The translations under genes were made by a program, and so were the position numbers. From positions 3,052,501 to 3,116,500 of the forward strand of contig NC_132812.1 of the NCBI RefSeq assembly GCF_048594095.1: a DNA stretch of 64,000 bases. Reading direction: 5' to 3'. The stretch comes from Paramormyrops kingsleyae (Eukaryota; Chordata; Actinopteri; Osteoglossiformes; Mormyridae). The notes under the pieces are model-generated. The model had not been told where the DNA came from. It saw nothing but the letters and a program-made list of their open reading frames with translations, and did not search any database. Positions within the stretch are counted from its first letter, which is position 1, and each line of letters begins with the position of its first letter. Positions 1 to 10,397 of this stretch are shown piece after piece.

Positions 1-660
1 TTAATTCTGCACATGGTGTACATTAGTATTAGGCAAGTGTGTATTTTGCTTATATATTTTCTTCTACCTAATAATTTCAGTCCAGATTAATCCCCAATTA
101 AGAATGGACTGTTTAAAAATAGAGCATGCTCAGTATTTGGTCTGAGTACTTTGGAGTAAGATACTTCTCTGTGCAGAATTAAGCAAATTATTACTGTGAA
201 AATGGGCCAAAACAGAAACAAAATGGTAAAGTGTCAGTCAGACGGATGCAAACTTTTAAAACGTCATCACCATACAATCGAGTGTTTAGCGGCCAGTTTT
301 GAAAAATAGGTTTTTTTGTTATTGAATTTTTAATATTTTGATCAGTTATTACATAGTAATTATTCATATGGGGATGGCATATTATTTGTTCAATCTATAG
401 AGCTGGACAATAGCTTTAAAACAATATGAGGACCATTTCTGTGCAGCTTGTATTAAGGTAAATATATCTAGTCAAAATCATAGTCCGTCCCCAAAAAAGT
501 TAAAACTTTGTTCGCTTAAATCTCCCTCAGTATTGATCCAAGACACGCCCAATTTCAGTTTCATGAGTTACTCATGTGACCAAATCAGCATGCCAAGTTT
601 CGTTAAAATCCATGACGATGAGGTCCGAAAGTGTGATTATTTGGCATGGAATGACCCTAG
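1..660. other. Spacer, nothing recognised
   Basis: AT-rich DNA without a supportable reading frame, RNA gene or clear repeat boundary. I see no gene here. Confidence 0.5.
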
Positions 661-686
661 TGTACTGAACTAGCGATACAGACGCT

Positions 687-812
687 AGACTGGGATCTTG
701 ATTTAATTAGTGACTGGGCTGATGCCTGGCAGATGGAATTTAAGGTAGACATATGTAAGGTAATCCATGCAGGGAGCAGAGATATAATGTACAGATATTT
801 TATGGGTTCCAC
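687..812 (+). mobile_element. CR1-like LINE reverse transcriptase fragment
   Basis: Read on the + strand, this piece encodes DLDLISDWADAWQMEF followed by a stretch ending MYRYFMG. It matches the same part of the longer CR1-like fragment at 8160-9172 (DLDLISDWADTWQMKF). It is a short dead remnant of the reverse transcriptase. No start, end or target duplication is visible. Confidence 0.65.
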
Positions 813-1324
813 TTAGGGCTGTCAATAGATTAAAATAATTAATCGTGATTAATCGCACAACTGTCCATAGTTGATCACAATTTAATCGCAAATTAAATTG
901 TGAATTTATTCAACATTTACCATTAAGAGATTTTTCATGTGTTAATATTCTTATCAATATTAGAGATGGCATGGCATTATTGCTTTATGCATTTGTATGC
1001 ATTTATTATTGGAAATCAATTACCAACAATAAACAACAACAAAGATTGTCCAAAGGTCATCAGAATCCCTTCATCACTTAAGAAAAACTCAAACCTAACA
1101 GCAGATCAGTACGTTGACCTGCTAAATATTCCATATTACGTAGTCATATAACTAAATATAGATCAGAGGTCGGCAACCTTTTTAAAGCAAAGAGCCATTT
1201 TATCCTAAATGTCTGATTTACAAAGATTTACAAAGAGAGAAGGGATAGAGAAGGGGATTTGAGCTACGATTTTTAAAGCGATATTGGTATATATGCATTT
1301 AACAGAAAAACAAAACTTCAAGTA
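813..1324. other. Spacer with hAT-like end motifs, no gene
   Basis: At about 815-870 the text GGGCTGTCAATAGATT followed by TAATCGTGATTAATCG resembles ends of common fish hAT-type repeats. Around 1164 the text CAGAGGTCGGCAACC resembles another hAT terminus. No matching opposite ends were found, so neither is called as an element. The open frame at 939-1151 has no recognisable homology. Confidence 0.35.
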
Positions 1325-2306
1325 CAGTGGTACCTCGGTTCTTGAACTTAATCCGTTCCGGACTCCGGATCGAATCCTAAAAAGTTCAAGTTCTGATCAA
1401 ATTTTTCCCATAAGAAATAATGGAAAACCAATTAATTGGTTCCCGGCCCCCCAAAATTACACCTAAATATGTTTTTTTTTTTTTTTTTTTTTTTTAGCAT
1501 TTAAACACAAAATTAACAGGATAAAACAAGAAGAGCATTTTTTTTCTTAATGGCTTCCAAAACGATAAAGATCTTATCCCAACATTACCCATGTCCTGCC
1601 CCGATCGTCCGCTCCTTCCGTGTGCCACGCCCCCTCGTTAACCTCGTGTGGGATCCCCATGTGATCAGCTGTTTCTGGTTGTTGTCATTAGTCCTCTGTA
1701 TTAATTCCACGTTTCAGTTTGTTTTCCCAGTCCGGTCATTGGGTGTGTTCGACTTGCTTACAGCACTGGCTGAAAGAAACACATTCTGATCCTGACGCAA
1801 TGCATTACGGTTAGATGCATTGCGACCTCTCACCCGGCTGCACAAACTGGAACCGCCTCCGTGACGACACACCTTTGCCCTTATTGACTGAAGAGTTTAG
1901 TTACACGCATGACGTTTGTATCCCAGGCAGTTCCGATGCGTAATCTGCTATTTCTCCCGAATATCACATAAAGTAGTGAGAACTGGTTTTCAGTTAATTT
2001 ACCTGGTAAAATAAAGTTTAAATAAATGACATAAATGCTCTAATAGTACACGTAAGTTAGTGGTTTGTTTATTGTTAGTTACTGTAATGTTGCGTTGCTT
2101 TATTTGGTTAATCGTCCAGTCTGTGAAGAAGGCAGTCAAGTAAGAATTGCATTGTAGTATGACTCATTTCCTGGCGCGTACAATTTATATTAGGTCATCG
2201 TTCACGGTTCGACTTCTGATATTCAGATCGAGTTCTAGGTCAAACTGGTTTGTTCGACTTTCAATAAATTCGAGTTCTAGTGAGTTCGAGAACCGAGGTA
2301 CCACTG
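1325..2306. mobile_element. pogo/Tigger-like non-autonomous element, copy 1
   Basis: The element starts CAGTGGTACCTCGGTTCT and ends with the inverted form (AACCGAGGTACCACTG). It is flanked by TA on both sides (1323-1324 and 2307-2308), as expected for Tc1/mariner superfamily insertion. It is 982 bp and encodes no transposase. Part of the interior (from about 1592) is shared with copies at 9201 and 38270 but in the opposite orientation, and starts TGTCCTGCCCCG like an LTR end. Assignment to pogo/Tigger rests on the CAG/CTG termini plus the TA duplication. Confidence 0.7.
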
Positions 2307-2581
2307 TACTTACAAAAAATAAAGAAAAACAATTTTGGGGTGTTCTCAGCTTTAAATCACTCGGATGCGCAACAGCACAAAGGTAACAATATTGAACAAT
2401 ATTGTTCAGTTCTGTACGTGGCGATAGTCTTCACCCTCACTAAAGTTCGTTCGGCTCTGCAGTTGTCTGCCCTTCACTCTCCACTTCACTACTTGTAACT
2501 GTGCTGACTGAGGAGCGCCAAATGTCCTCACCACTCCAAACTCACCTGGCTATAATATGTAAATCAGAGAAAATATAATAA

Positions 2582-2818
2582 TCCTACGAAGATCTGGGAA
2601 GGCATGGTGACGATTTACTACGAATAGTATATGAAAGAATTAGGAATCCCAATAAAGCGTACATCCAATCTCAGGTTCTGAAGAAAACTCTGGAGAGCAT
2701 TTCATTTGACCGGAGACATAATCTCGTCGTTGAGAATGACTTTGTTGAAGATGTAAATGATGACATTAAGACATCACGTACAGAACCGCGATGGACTGCG
2801 TCATTCACATATAGCTAA
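2582..2818 (+). other. Orphan 78-codon open frame without ATG
   Basis: The frame is open from just after two in-frame TAA codons to a TAA at 2816-2818. It reads as ordinary protein: mixed charge, a central KAYIQSQVLKKTLESISF segment and an acidic NDFVEDVNDDI segment. There is no ATG and no strong splice acceptor in front, so it may be the last exon of an unrecognised gene or a transposon coding fragment. It lies between a Tigger-like element and a decayed gypsy element, which favours a transposon origin. I do not recognise the family. Confidence 0.35.
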
Positions 2819-3831
2819 AGAAATATATAAATGAATAATATAATATTAACCCATACATAAATTATTTGTATTTATGAAAATATTATCATAATATTCACAT
2901 GAAAATGTGAATGCATTCTGAGAAGAGCCGTTATATGGCATTGTGGAGCTGCGGTGCAGCAGAAAATGGAAAGAGGCAGTCAGCACAAGCAGAGCGCCAA
3001 AAAAACAAGTGTGCTTATTTCAGCGTGCCTAAACACCCCAAAAGAACCCGCGGTGGGCATGCGTCAACACCACACCCTGCATGCATGAGCAAAGGTAAGG
3101 GAGAATGAATTCTGTCTAAAAGGTAGGAGCCCCTACACACGCCCCCGCAGAATTCACAAACACAGACAAGTCCAACTTGCGGGGAGGCCGGGCCACCCGA
3201 CCAGAACGAGTCACAATAGGCTGTGAGGCTGGGGAGGTTGGGTGCCCAGCCGTCGCCGGAGCAGTCCCCTGCGCACACACAGTAGCTGGGGGGAGGGGGG
3301 GGGGGTTGCCGGGGTGTCCACATCCAAATGGGCAGGTTTCAGGCGGTCCACCGAAACCCGGTCCGGCTTGCCCCTAATCTCCAGTGTGAAAAACTTGTCC
3401 CCGGATTGTAGCACACAGAAGGGCCCATCATAAGGTGGCCGCAGCGGTCCCCAATGAGCAACATGGTGGACAAAGACATATGCGGCCTCGGCCAAACCCT
3501 CCGGAATATGTGTCTGGGGCACCCCATGTTGAGTCGTGGGTACTGGAGCGAAAGCCCCAACTAAGTCCTGCAGAGCGCTGGTGTTCAGCGCACCAAGTGG
3601 CTGTGGTGGTGGGCAGGAAATCCCCTGGCACACGCAGAGTCTGCCCGTAGACTAACTCGGCCGACAAGGATTGCAGGTCTGACTTGAGAGCGGTCCGGAG
3701 GCCCAACAAAACCCAGGGAAGCCTGTTCACCCAGCCTGAGGCTGACCTGAAGAGCGGCTTTCAGGGAGTGGTGAAAACGCTCGCACAGCCCATTGGGAAA
3801 CCCCCAAAACCTGGGCCACTGCAGCCCAAAG

Positions 3832-4497
3832 CTAAGAGGTGAACTGGGTTCCACGGTCCGAAGACACATCAGATGGAACCCCGAAACGGGACACCCAACC
3901 ACCGATGAAAGCCCTGGCCACGTCTGCCGTGGTGGTGGATGACAAAGGTATGGCCTCTGGCCACCGAGTAGACCTGTCCACCACTGTTAGCAAGTGAGTA
4001 AAACCCAAGGAAGGGGGAAGAGGCCTGACCAGGTCCACATGAATGTGGTCAAAACGGTGCTCAGGCACCACAAAAGGCACCAGCGGTGCCTTGGTATGTT
4101 GGTGCACCTTAGCACGCTGACACGGAACACAGGAGGCGGCCCAACTACGGACATCCTTCCGCAGCCCATGCCAGACAAACTTGGCGGCCTTCAGATGCTG
4201 AGACGCTCGTTTGCCTGGGCGTGAAAGCCTGTGCACCATCTCGAAGATGTGACGACGCCAACCAGCCGGCAAGATAGGCCTAGCCAGACCGGTTGAGATA
4301 TCACACAGGAGGGTGGCACCACAGTCAAGGAAGGGAACATCAGCCAGCTGCAGACTGGTGACTGTGGTCCTATATGCCTGCACCTCTGGATCGACCCGCT
4401 GATCCGCTGCCAATAGAGCATAATCCACTCCCAAGTGCACAGCACCTGCCACCGAGCGGGAGAGACAGTCCGCAACATGGTTATGCTTCCCTGCCAC
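3832..4497 (-). pseudogene. gypsy integrase fragment
   Basis: A 221-codon frame starting in the RNase H/integrase linker (HNHVADCLSRSV). It holds the zinc-binding region with CVPCQRAK, then the integrase core: first catalytic Asp in HVDLVRPLP and second Asp in SSDRGTQF. The Glu part of the triad is lost to this frame. Homology (HHSLKAAL) resumes in a different frame near 3750-3780, so a frameshift separates the catalytic residues. It is downstream of the RT segment, as in Ty3/gypsy elements. Confidence 0.75.
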
Positions 4498-4687
4498 ATG
4501 CCGGATGTCAGTCGTGAACCACTGGTGACTACGTTAGGGGTTTGTGGTCAACAAAAACCATGATTGGGCGGCCCTCTATGAGGAACCGGAAGTGACGCAC
4601 AGGCAAGTACAGGCCAAGAAGTTCCCGGTCAAAGGTGCTGTACTTCCGCTCATGCGGCCTGAGTTGTCGGCTGAAAAAGGCCAGCGG

Positions 4688-6319
4688 CTACCAGGCACCA
4701 TCCACGAACTGCTCGTGCACAGCCCCCACAGCATAGTCTGAGGCGTCAGTGGTGAATGCGACCAGGGCACCAGACAATAGGTGGGCCAGCATGGTCGCGT
4801 TTGCCAGAGCAGACTTGGTAGGTACAAAAGCCTGGGTCTGCTCAGCAGTCCACTCAAGAACCTGCTTGGCCATCCTACCCCTGAGAGCCTCATACAGCGG
4901 CTGCATCAGCTGAGCGGCCCGTGGGATAAAGCGATGGTAGAAAGTAACCATGCCCAAGAACTCCTGCAGGGCCCTGGCTGTAGCAGGCTGCGGAAACGCA
5001 GAGATGGCCTCCACTTTGGCAGGCAGAGGAATTGCCCCGTTGCCCGTGATGCGGTGGCCGAGGAAATCAATGGAGGATAAACCAAACTGGCACTTTTGTG
5101 GGTTGATAATTAATCCATGACTGCTCAGATGCTCAAAAAGAGTCCGAAGGTGAGCTATGTGGTCAGCCCTGGAGTTACTGGCCACCAAAATGTCATCCAG
5201 ATACACAAACAGGAACGGAAGGTCCTTCAGGAAACTGTCCATGAGCCGCTGGAAAGACTGGGCAGCATTTTTAAGCCCAAAAGGCATCCGAAGAAACTCG
5301 AAAAGCCCAAATGGGGTGATGACCGCAGTCTTCACAATGTACCCTGGATGTACTGGGACCTGATGGTAGCCACGCACCAGGTCAACCTTCGAAAAAATGG
5401 ATGCCCCCGCCAACCGGGAAGAAAAGTCCTGGATGTGTGGGATCGGGTAGCGATCTGGGGTTGTGGCGTCATTAAACCGGCGGTAATCGCCACACGGGCG
5501 CCAACCCCCACCTGCCTTGGGCACCATGTGCAGAGGGGAGGCCGAGGCGCTGCTGGAACGGTGAACAATACCAAGGCTCTCCAATGCAGCAAACTCTGCC
5601 CTAGCGATGGCCAATTTACCTGCATCAAGGCGTCGGGCTCGGGCATGGACCGGCGGCCCTGTTGTAACAATGTGGTGTTCAACACCGTGCTTGGCCATGA
5701 CCGATGTAAAGGTGGGCCGGGTGAGGACTGGAAACTCCGCCAGCAGGTGGGCGAAAGTGTTATTTGCCGCCAAGGCGCTAGACAGCTGAGAGGAACCAGC
5801 CCTGCTTCGCGAGCACAGCACCGAATGAAAAGTCCTGGCATCAACCAGGCGCTGGTGTTTTATGTCCACCAGCAGGTTGTTAGCACAATAAAAATCGGCA
5901 CCCAGCAGGGGGGTGGACACCTTCGCCAGCACGAAAAACCACCGGAACCGCTGGCCACCAAAAATCATAATACTGCTGCCATTAGCAGCCTCCAACATTG
6001 AGCCCTTCGTCCCGGAGCGCGTATCCGCCACCGACGCAGGCAAAACATTGACCTGCGCACTTGTTTCGCAGAGGAAACGGCGGCCAGACACAGCATCCGT
6101 GATGAAGAGCAGGCTGCCGGAAATGCAGACGCTCGCTGCCGCTAACGAGCGCGGGCCATGCGTTTCCTGTCCCGTTAAAATGGCAAGGGGGGTGCATTTT
6201 TTTGCTTTGTCACCGAAACTTGCATGGTAGAAGCAGAGGCCTGGTATACCGTTCCGCTGCGTGGCAGAAACAGTAGCATCGGCAAGCGGCGGGGAGCTAT
6301 CCGAGCTCCGAGCACACAC
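4688..6319 (-). pseudogene. gypsy gag-pol segment: protease, RT, RNase H start
   Basis: A 543-codon open frame. Residues about 29-42 hold the Cys/His knuckle (CFYHASFGDKAKKC). Residues 84-94 (CETSAQVNVLP) stand where an aspartic protease normally has D-T/S-G; here the aspartate reads E and the glycine reads S, so the protease looks dead. The RT covers about 240-430, with catalytic Asp313 (KVDLVRGYHQ) and the YLDD box at 373-376. RNase H begins near the C-terminus (FTTDASDYAVG). The frame stops before RNase H is complete, and homology continues in other frames towards 4190. Older loss of function is likely, although the RT core motifs are intact. Confidence 0.8.
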
Positions 6320-6596
6320 GGCTGCACAAGCTGCCAGCCTGGCGGTGTGTACTCTGTCAGCCTAGCAAGCTCCCTACAGTCTTTAAGTGGGAGGTTAGCT
6401 AACGCCCCCCGCACCTCTGCGGGCAGCTGTTGCATGAAAAGCTCCCTAAAAATAAAGCAGGGCTGATGGTCACCTAGGAGAGCCTATATGTGATCCATCA
6501 GCTCCGAAGGGCTGTGAATCACCCAGCCCGGGCAGCGCGAGCAAGTAGTGCACGCGCTCTGTCTTGGAAAGCTCGTAAGTGCCCAGCAACAGGGAG

Positions 6597-6684
6597 AATA
6601 AAGCATGAAAATGAACCAAAAACATATTAAACCATTTTAATGTTTGTGCAAATTCACTTCTTGCTTTATTCTTTTTTTTTTCTT
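6597..6684 (-). repeat. 85-bp repeat shared with ACTAGT-array core
   Basis: The reverse complement of this stretch (AATAAAGCAAGAAGTGAAT, then ACAAACATT and TTTAATATGTTTTT) matches 10707-10795 at about 85-90% by eye. It abuts the 5' side of the gypsy remnant. It suggests both places carry a piece of the same unidentified element. Confidence 0.6.
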
Positions 6685-8159
6685 TGACAATGAAACACAA
6701 AAATGTATCTATCTATTGAGCACATAGGCTAAAACAAAACTGCTTCATTGCAAATATGAGACACCAAACTGGACAAAAACTAAGCAATGCCATGTGCCTA
6801 TACTAAACCATAGATGTAGATTTTTATAGAATCTGGACATGAAATTAGATCTTAATCAGAAATAAGTGCAATAATAATTAAATGAACATAACTGGAGCCA
6901 ATCAGCATTATTAAAATTATTATGAAAACTGTTAAAATGTCATTGTGGACTTATGAAACATCTTATTTTACACTGATAATAGTCCAACACAGTTCAAGCC
7001 TCCAAAGTGTAATCATTGCCCTGGCCTTCACATTATTTAATATTTACATTCAGATTATTTAACACATGCATACATGGGCCTAATAAATATGTCTAAAAGC
7101 AACCCACATACTGTACAGCTCGGGGAAAATTTAAAAACCACTTTAACTATTTCTTAAATCAGCATCTATGTATGACATTCCAGTTTCTGTGGGGGAAACA
7201 GAAGTTTATGGAATAAATCAAAAACATTCATGTTGCTCAAATACATATACATGTAAAAAGTAATATCAGAAAAACGGATAATTTTTTCCAGAGCTGTCAA
7301 TATTTGGGAATTTATTTACGTATAGAAAATAGTGGGAAAGTAAGTGAAGAGGTTGATGCGTCGAGTGATTTTCCGAAGTCCCATTTTCTCATTTGAGAAA
7401 AGAATTGGCGCTATATGTGCCGATAAATCAATAAGCAATCAGTAATATATTCAGGTAATCTTCAACGTATATTCTCACAAGAAAAATTAAATGCCAACTA
7501 AAACGCCAACAGAAAAACAGGAGAAAGACACTGACACAAGAAAAACAAACCTTTTAATTCAAGCTTCAGGATACAGCACGAGTGAAACACAAGTAACATT
7601 CGTATTTCCAACAAAGTCAACAGTCTTCTAAAAGGCCAGTAAGACCTCAAATAATATTTGGAGGAAACTTGCAAACGATCAGCTGAGTTGTTTCGGACCT
7701 CGATCGTTCCTTTTTTTGAGCCTCCAAGTTCAACCTAAACGAAATAGATGAAACAAACCGAGCATCTAACCGTGCAGGCTTCTGTATTTCTCGCTTTACA
7801 TTGTCACTGTTATAGTGACTCTGTACTGTATTTTATTTAAACGATCAGCTTTATGTGGTTGCTGCTATAACTACATTAATCTAACTGAACTCACATAGAT
7901 TCACACTGCAAACAAAATATACAACAAAACAACATAAACAACAACAAATAGGAGAATATCGGCGATCATGCCATCTACAAACAGAGACACCGCTCTCTCC
8001 CACTACGGTCCAGTCTGCGGAGAGACGTCAGGCTCATTTATGGGAGAAACGGGAGAGAAAGTCCTTGATCAGTGGTCTAAACTCAGTGAGGGTGCAGTAA
8101 AACGGGCACATAAAACAAATTATTACCCTTGTGTCTCACTTACAGCATTAAGAACATAA
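6685..8159. other. Spacer with one small MITE
   Basis: No gene recognised. Apart from the inverted-repeat element at 7115-7296 the sequence shows no frame or boundary that I can assign. The 63-codon frame at 7968-8159 has no recognisable features. Confidence 0.45.
7115..7296. mobile_element. Small Tc1-type MITE
   Basis: The stretch begins CAGCTCGGGGAAAATTT and ends in the imperfect inverse (AATTTTTTCCAGAGCTG). TA precedes the left end; the right flank is TC, so the TA duplication is not perfect. At 182 bp it has no coding capacity. The CAGCTCTGGAAAAAATT-type terminus is common on fish Tc1-like elements. Confidence 0.5.
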
Positions 8160-9172
8160 GAACTATACAAACAAGATGAGGCCATTCGGCCCATCGAGCT
8201 CGCTTGGGGAGAACTTAACTAATAGTTGTTAAAATCTTATCTAGCTCTGATTTAAAGGAACCCAAGGATTCAGCTTGCACTATGTTATCAGGAAGACTAT
8301 TCCATACTCTGACTACACGCTGTGTAAAGAAGTGCTTCCTTAAATCCAGTTTGAAATGTTCTCCCGCTAATTTCCACCTATGGCCACGAGTTCTTGTATT
8401 TGAACAAATGTTGAAGTAACTATTCGGTTGAACAGCATCCAAACCTGTTAGAATCTTATAGACCTGGATCATGTCCCCCCTCAGTCTCCTTTGCTTGAGG
8501 CTGAACAGATTTAGCTCAACTAACCTTTCCTCATATGACATTCCTCTAAGACCAGGAATCATTCTTGTGGGCCCTACATTGCACCTTTTCTAAGGCCGCA
8601 AAGTTTTTTTTACGATTTGGTGACCAAACCTGCACACAATATTCTAGGTGAGGTCTCACCAAGGAATTGTATAATCTTAGCATTACCTCCCTTGACTTAA
8701 ACTCCACACACCTGGAGATATACCCCAACATCCTATTGGCTTTTTTTTATTGCTTCCCCGCACTGGCAAGAATGAGACATGGAAGCATCTTCATACACAC
8801 CAAGGTCTTTCTCATAATCAGCTACCTTTATTTCAGTAGGTCCCATAAAATACCTGTACTTTATATGTCTGCTCCCTACATGGAGCACCTTACATTTGTC
8901 TATGTTAAATTTCATCTGCCAGGTATCAGCCCAGTCACTAATTAAATCAAGATCCCGCTGTAGCTGCTGAGCTGCTAGTTCAGTATCTGCTACACCACCC
9001 ACCTTGGTGTCATCTGCAAATTTCACCAGTTTACTGTATATATTGGTGTCTATATCATTTATGTAAATTAGGAACAATAGTGGTCCTAAAATTGAACCCT
9101 GCGGTACCCCACTATGAACACAGGCCCACTGTGACATTGTGCCTCTTATAACTACTCGCTTCCTATGCATTA
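8160..9172 (-). mobile_element. CR1-like LINE, 5'-truncated
   Basis: The - strand carries the C-terminal half of a CR1-clade reverse transcriptase over several broken frames. It holds GVPQGSILGPLLFLIYINDI, then FADDTKVGG (the catalytic box), DLDLISDWADTWQMKF, SLVRPHLEYCVQVWSP, SYEERLVELNLFSLKQRRLR and FTQRVVRVWNSLP. The 3' end, seen at 8160-8210 as GATGGGCCGAATGGCCTC with TTCTTATGTTCTTA, is the usual CR1-type tail. Its nearest described fish relatives would be Rex1/Babar-type elements. Frameshifts near 8550 and 8730 make it non-functional. The 5' side stops just before a Tigger-like element. Confidence 0.85.
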
Positions 9173-9200
9173 CCTACGCAAGGACCCGATGCATATTATA

Positions 9201-10192
9201 CAGTGGTACTGTACCACAATTCTCAAATTCATTAGAACTCGAATTTCTTAAAAGTCGAACCATCGAAAGTCGAAAAAATACCTAGAGCTCGATCTGAATC
9301 TCAGAAGTCAAACCGTGAACACCGACCTAAGATAACTGGTACGCGTGGGGAAATAAGTCACGCTGCACGTCTCTTAGCGAGTCAGCGGAAACAAAAGGTA
9401 AAGCTTCAGTCTCAGCCTAGCATATTCGCTGTGATAGCATCGTGCATGTTTACACTAGCTGAATATATATATATTTAGACAGTAAAAATACATTTAGACA
9501 GTGATACAGTAACAGTTATTATTATTATATAATAAAATACATTTTAAAATAAAGATTTATTATTCATTATTTTAATAATAATAATAATAATAAAAAACCA
9601 TTAATACATTTAATTATAATAATATTGTAGTGCCGAGCCTGGATGCAAGGGAGACAAAGGCGCAGATGTCAGGGTATCGGGGAATACGGGGTTTAATTAC
9701 AGGTAAGGCAGGGAAATGCAGACAGACAATACAATGACCGGACTGGGGAAACAAACTGAAACGCGGACTAAATACAGAGGACTAATGACAACAACCAGAA
9801 ACAGCTGATCACACAGGGATTCCACACGGGGTTAACGAGGGGGCGTGGCACACGGAAGGAGCGGACAATCGGGGCAGGACATATTGATTTTTTTCTAACT
9901 TTACACATTGTTCGGACACATTTATTTTCTTACTTTACAAATTACTGTTTTGATGAATGTGCTTAGATGTGTTTAGTACAGTATACAGTATGCTCTTCTC
10001 GTTTTATCTGGTTCACTTTGTGTTTGAATGTAAAAAAAAAAAAAACATATTTAGGTGTAATTTTTTGGGGCCGGGAACCAATTAATTGGTTTTCCATTAT
10101 TTCTTATACGGAAAATTCGATCAGAACTCGAACTTTTTAGGATTCGATCTGGAGTTCTGAACGGATTAAGTCCGAGTTCTGAGGTACCACTG
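9201..10192. mobile_element. pogo/Tigger-like composite element, copy 2
   Basis: The ends are CAGTGGTAC and GAGGTACCACTG, flanked by TA at 9199-9200 and 10193-10194. The left end has a small extra duplication of GTAC, and the right arm (9/10 kb) matches the left arm of copy 1. It is 992 bp with no transposase frame. The interior carries a 251-bp LTR-like block at 9631-9881 on the - strand. Confidence 0.75.
9631..9881 (-). repeat. Solo-LTR-like block inside Tigger-like element
   Basis: Read on the - strand it starts TGTCCTGCCCCGATTGTCC and ends in GGCTCGGCA, TG...CA like an LTR. TATTG lies directly after its right end (9882-9886) and at 9623-9627, three bases before its left end, consistent with a 5-bp target duplication plus a small insertion. 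The same 251-bp block sits at 38933-39183 in the third copy. It has no coding capacity. Confidence 0.6.
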
Positions 10193-10397
10193 TACTGGAT
10201 TATTTTATTCACTGTCAATAGTCGGGTCCAAAGCTGCGGTTAGATACAGTTTGGTCTAATGAATCACACTACCACAAAAGGCTGCCGCTATACAGTTCAG
10301 CACAATTCAGAGTATGCCCTTTAAGGCTATCCAGCTCGCAGTTTTAATTCTGACCAATCAAAATCTTTCTCCTGCCTGCTTCATTTGCATGCAGTGT
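10193..10397. other. Short spacer, nothing recognised
   Basis: About 200 bp between the Tigger-like element and the ACTAGT array. No gene or boundary is visible. Confidence 0.4.

Larger units (their letters stand above)
3200..6570 (-). mobile_element. Decayed Ty3/gypsy retrotransposon body
   Basis: On the - strand the order of domains is gag tail, Cys/His knuckle, protease, reverse transcriptase, RNase H, integrase and a C-terminal domain, the Ty3/gypsy order. The gag end is near 6540-6180 (LPAEVRGALANLPLKDCRE), and the C-terminal part near 3300-3500 ends in VSVDRLKPAHLD. The VDRLKPAH ending and a knuckle of the form C-H-C resemble the CsRn1-type lineage, but this is tentative. The reading frame is broken several times between 3211 and 4690. 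No flanking LTR pair could be found, so the ends given are approximate and the copy is probably truncated. It cannot be functional as it stands. Confidence 0.8.

Noticed and set aside
1164..2960. A larger hAT element enclosing the Tigger-like copy 1
   Set aside because: CAGAGGTCGGCAACC at 1164 looks like a hAT end, but no convincing opposite end or 8-bp duplication was found near 2900-2960.
3283..3306. G-rich run as a gypsy polypurine tract
   Set aside because: The element is on the - strand, where this run is pyrimidine-rich, so it cannot be its polypurine tract.
3015..3730. Several GC-rich overlapping frames on both strands
   Set aside because: They are shadow frames over the decayed C-terminal part of the gypsy element; only the - strand text ending VDRLKPAHLD carries homology.
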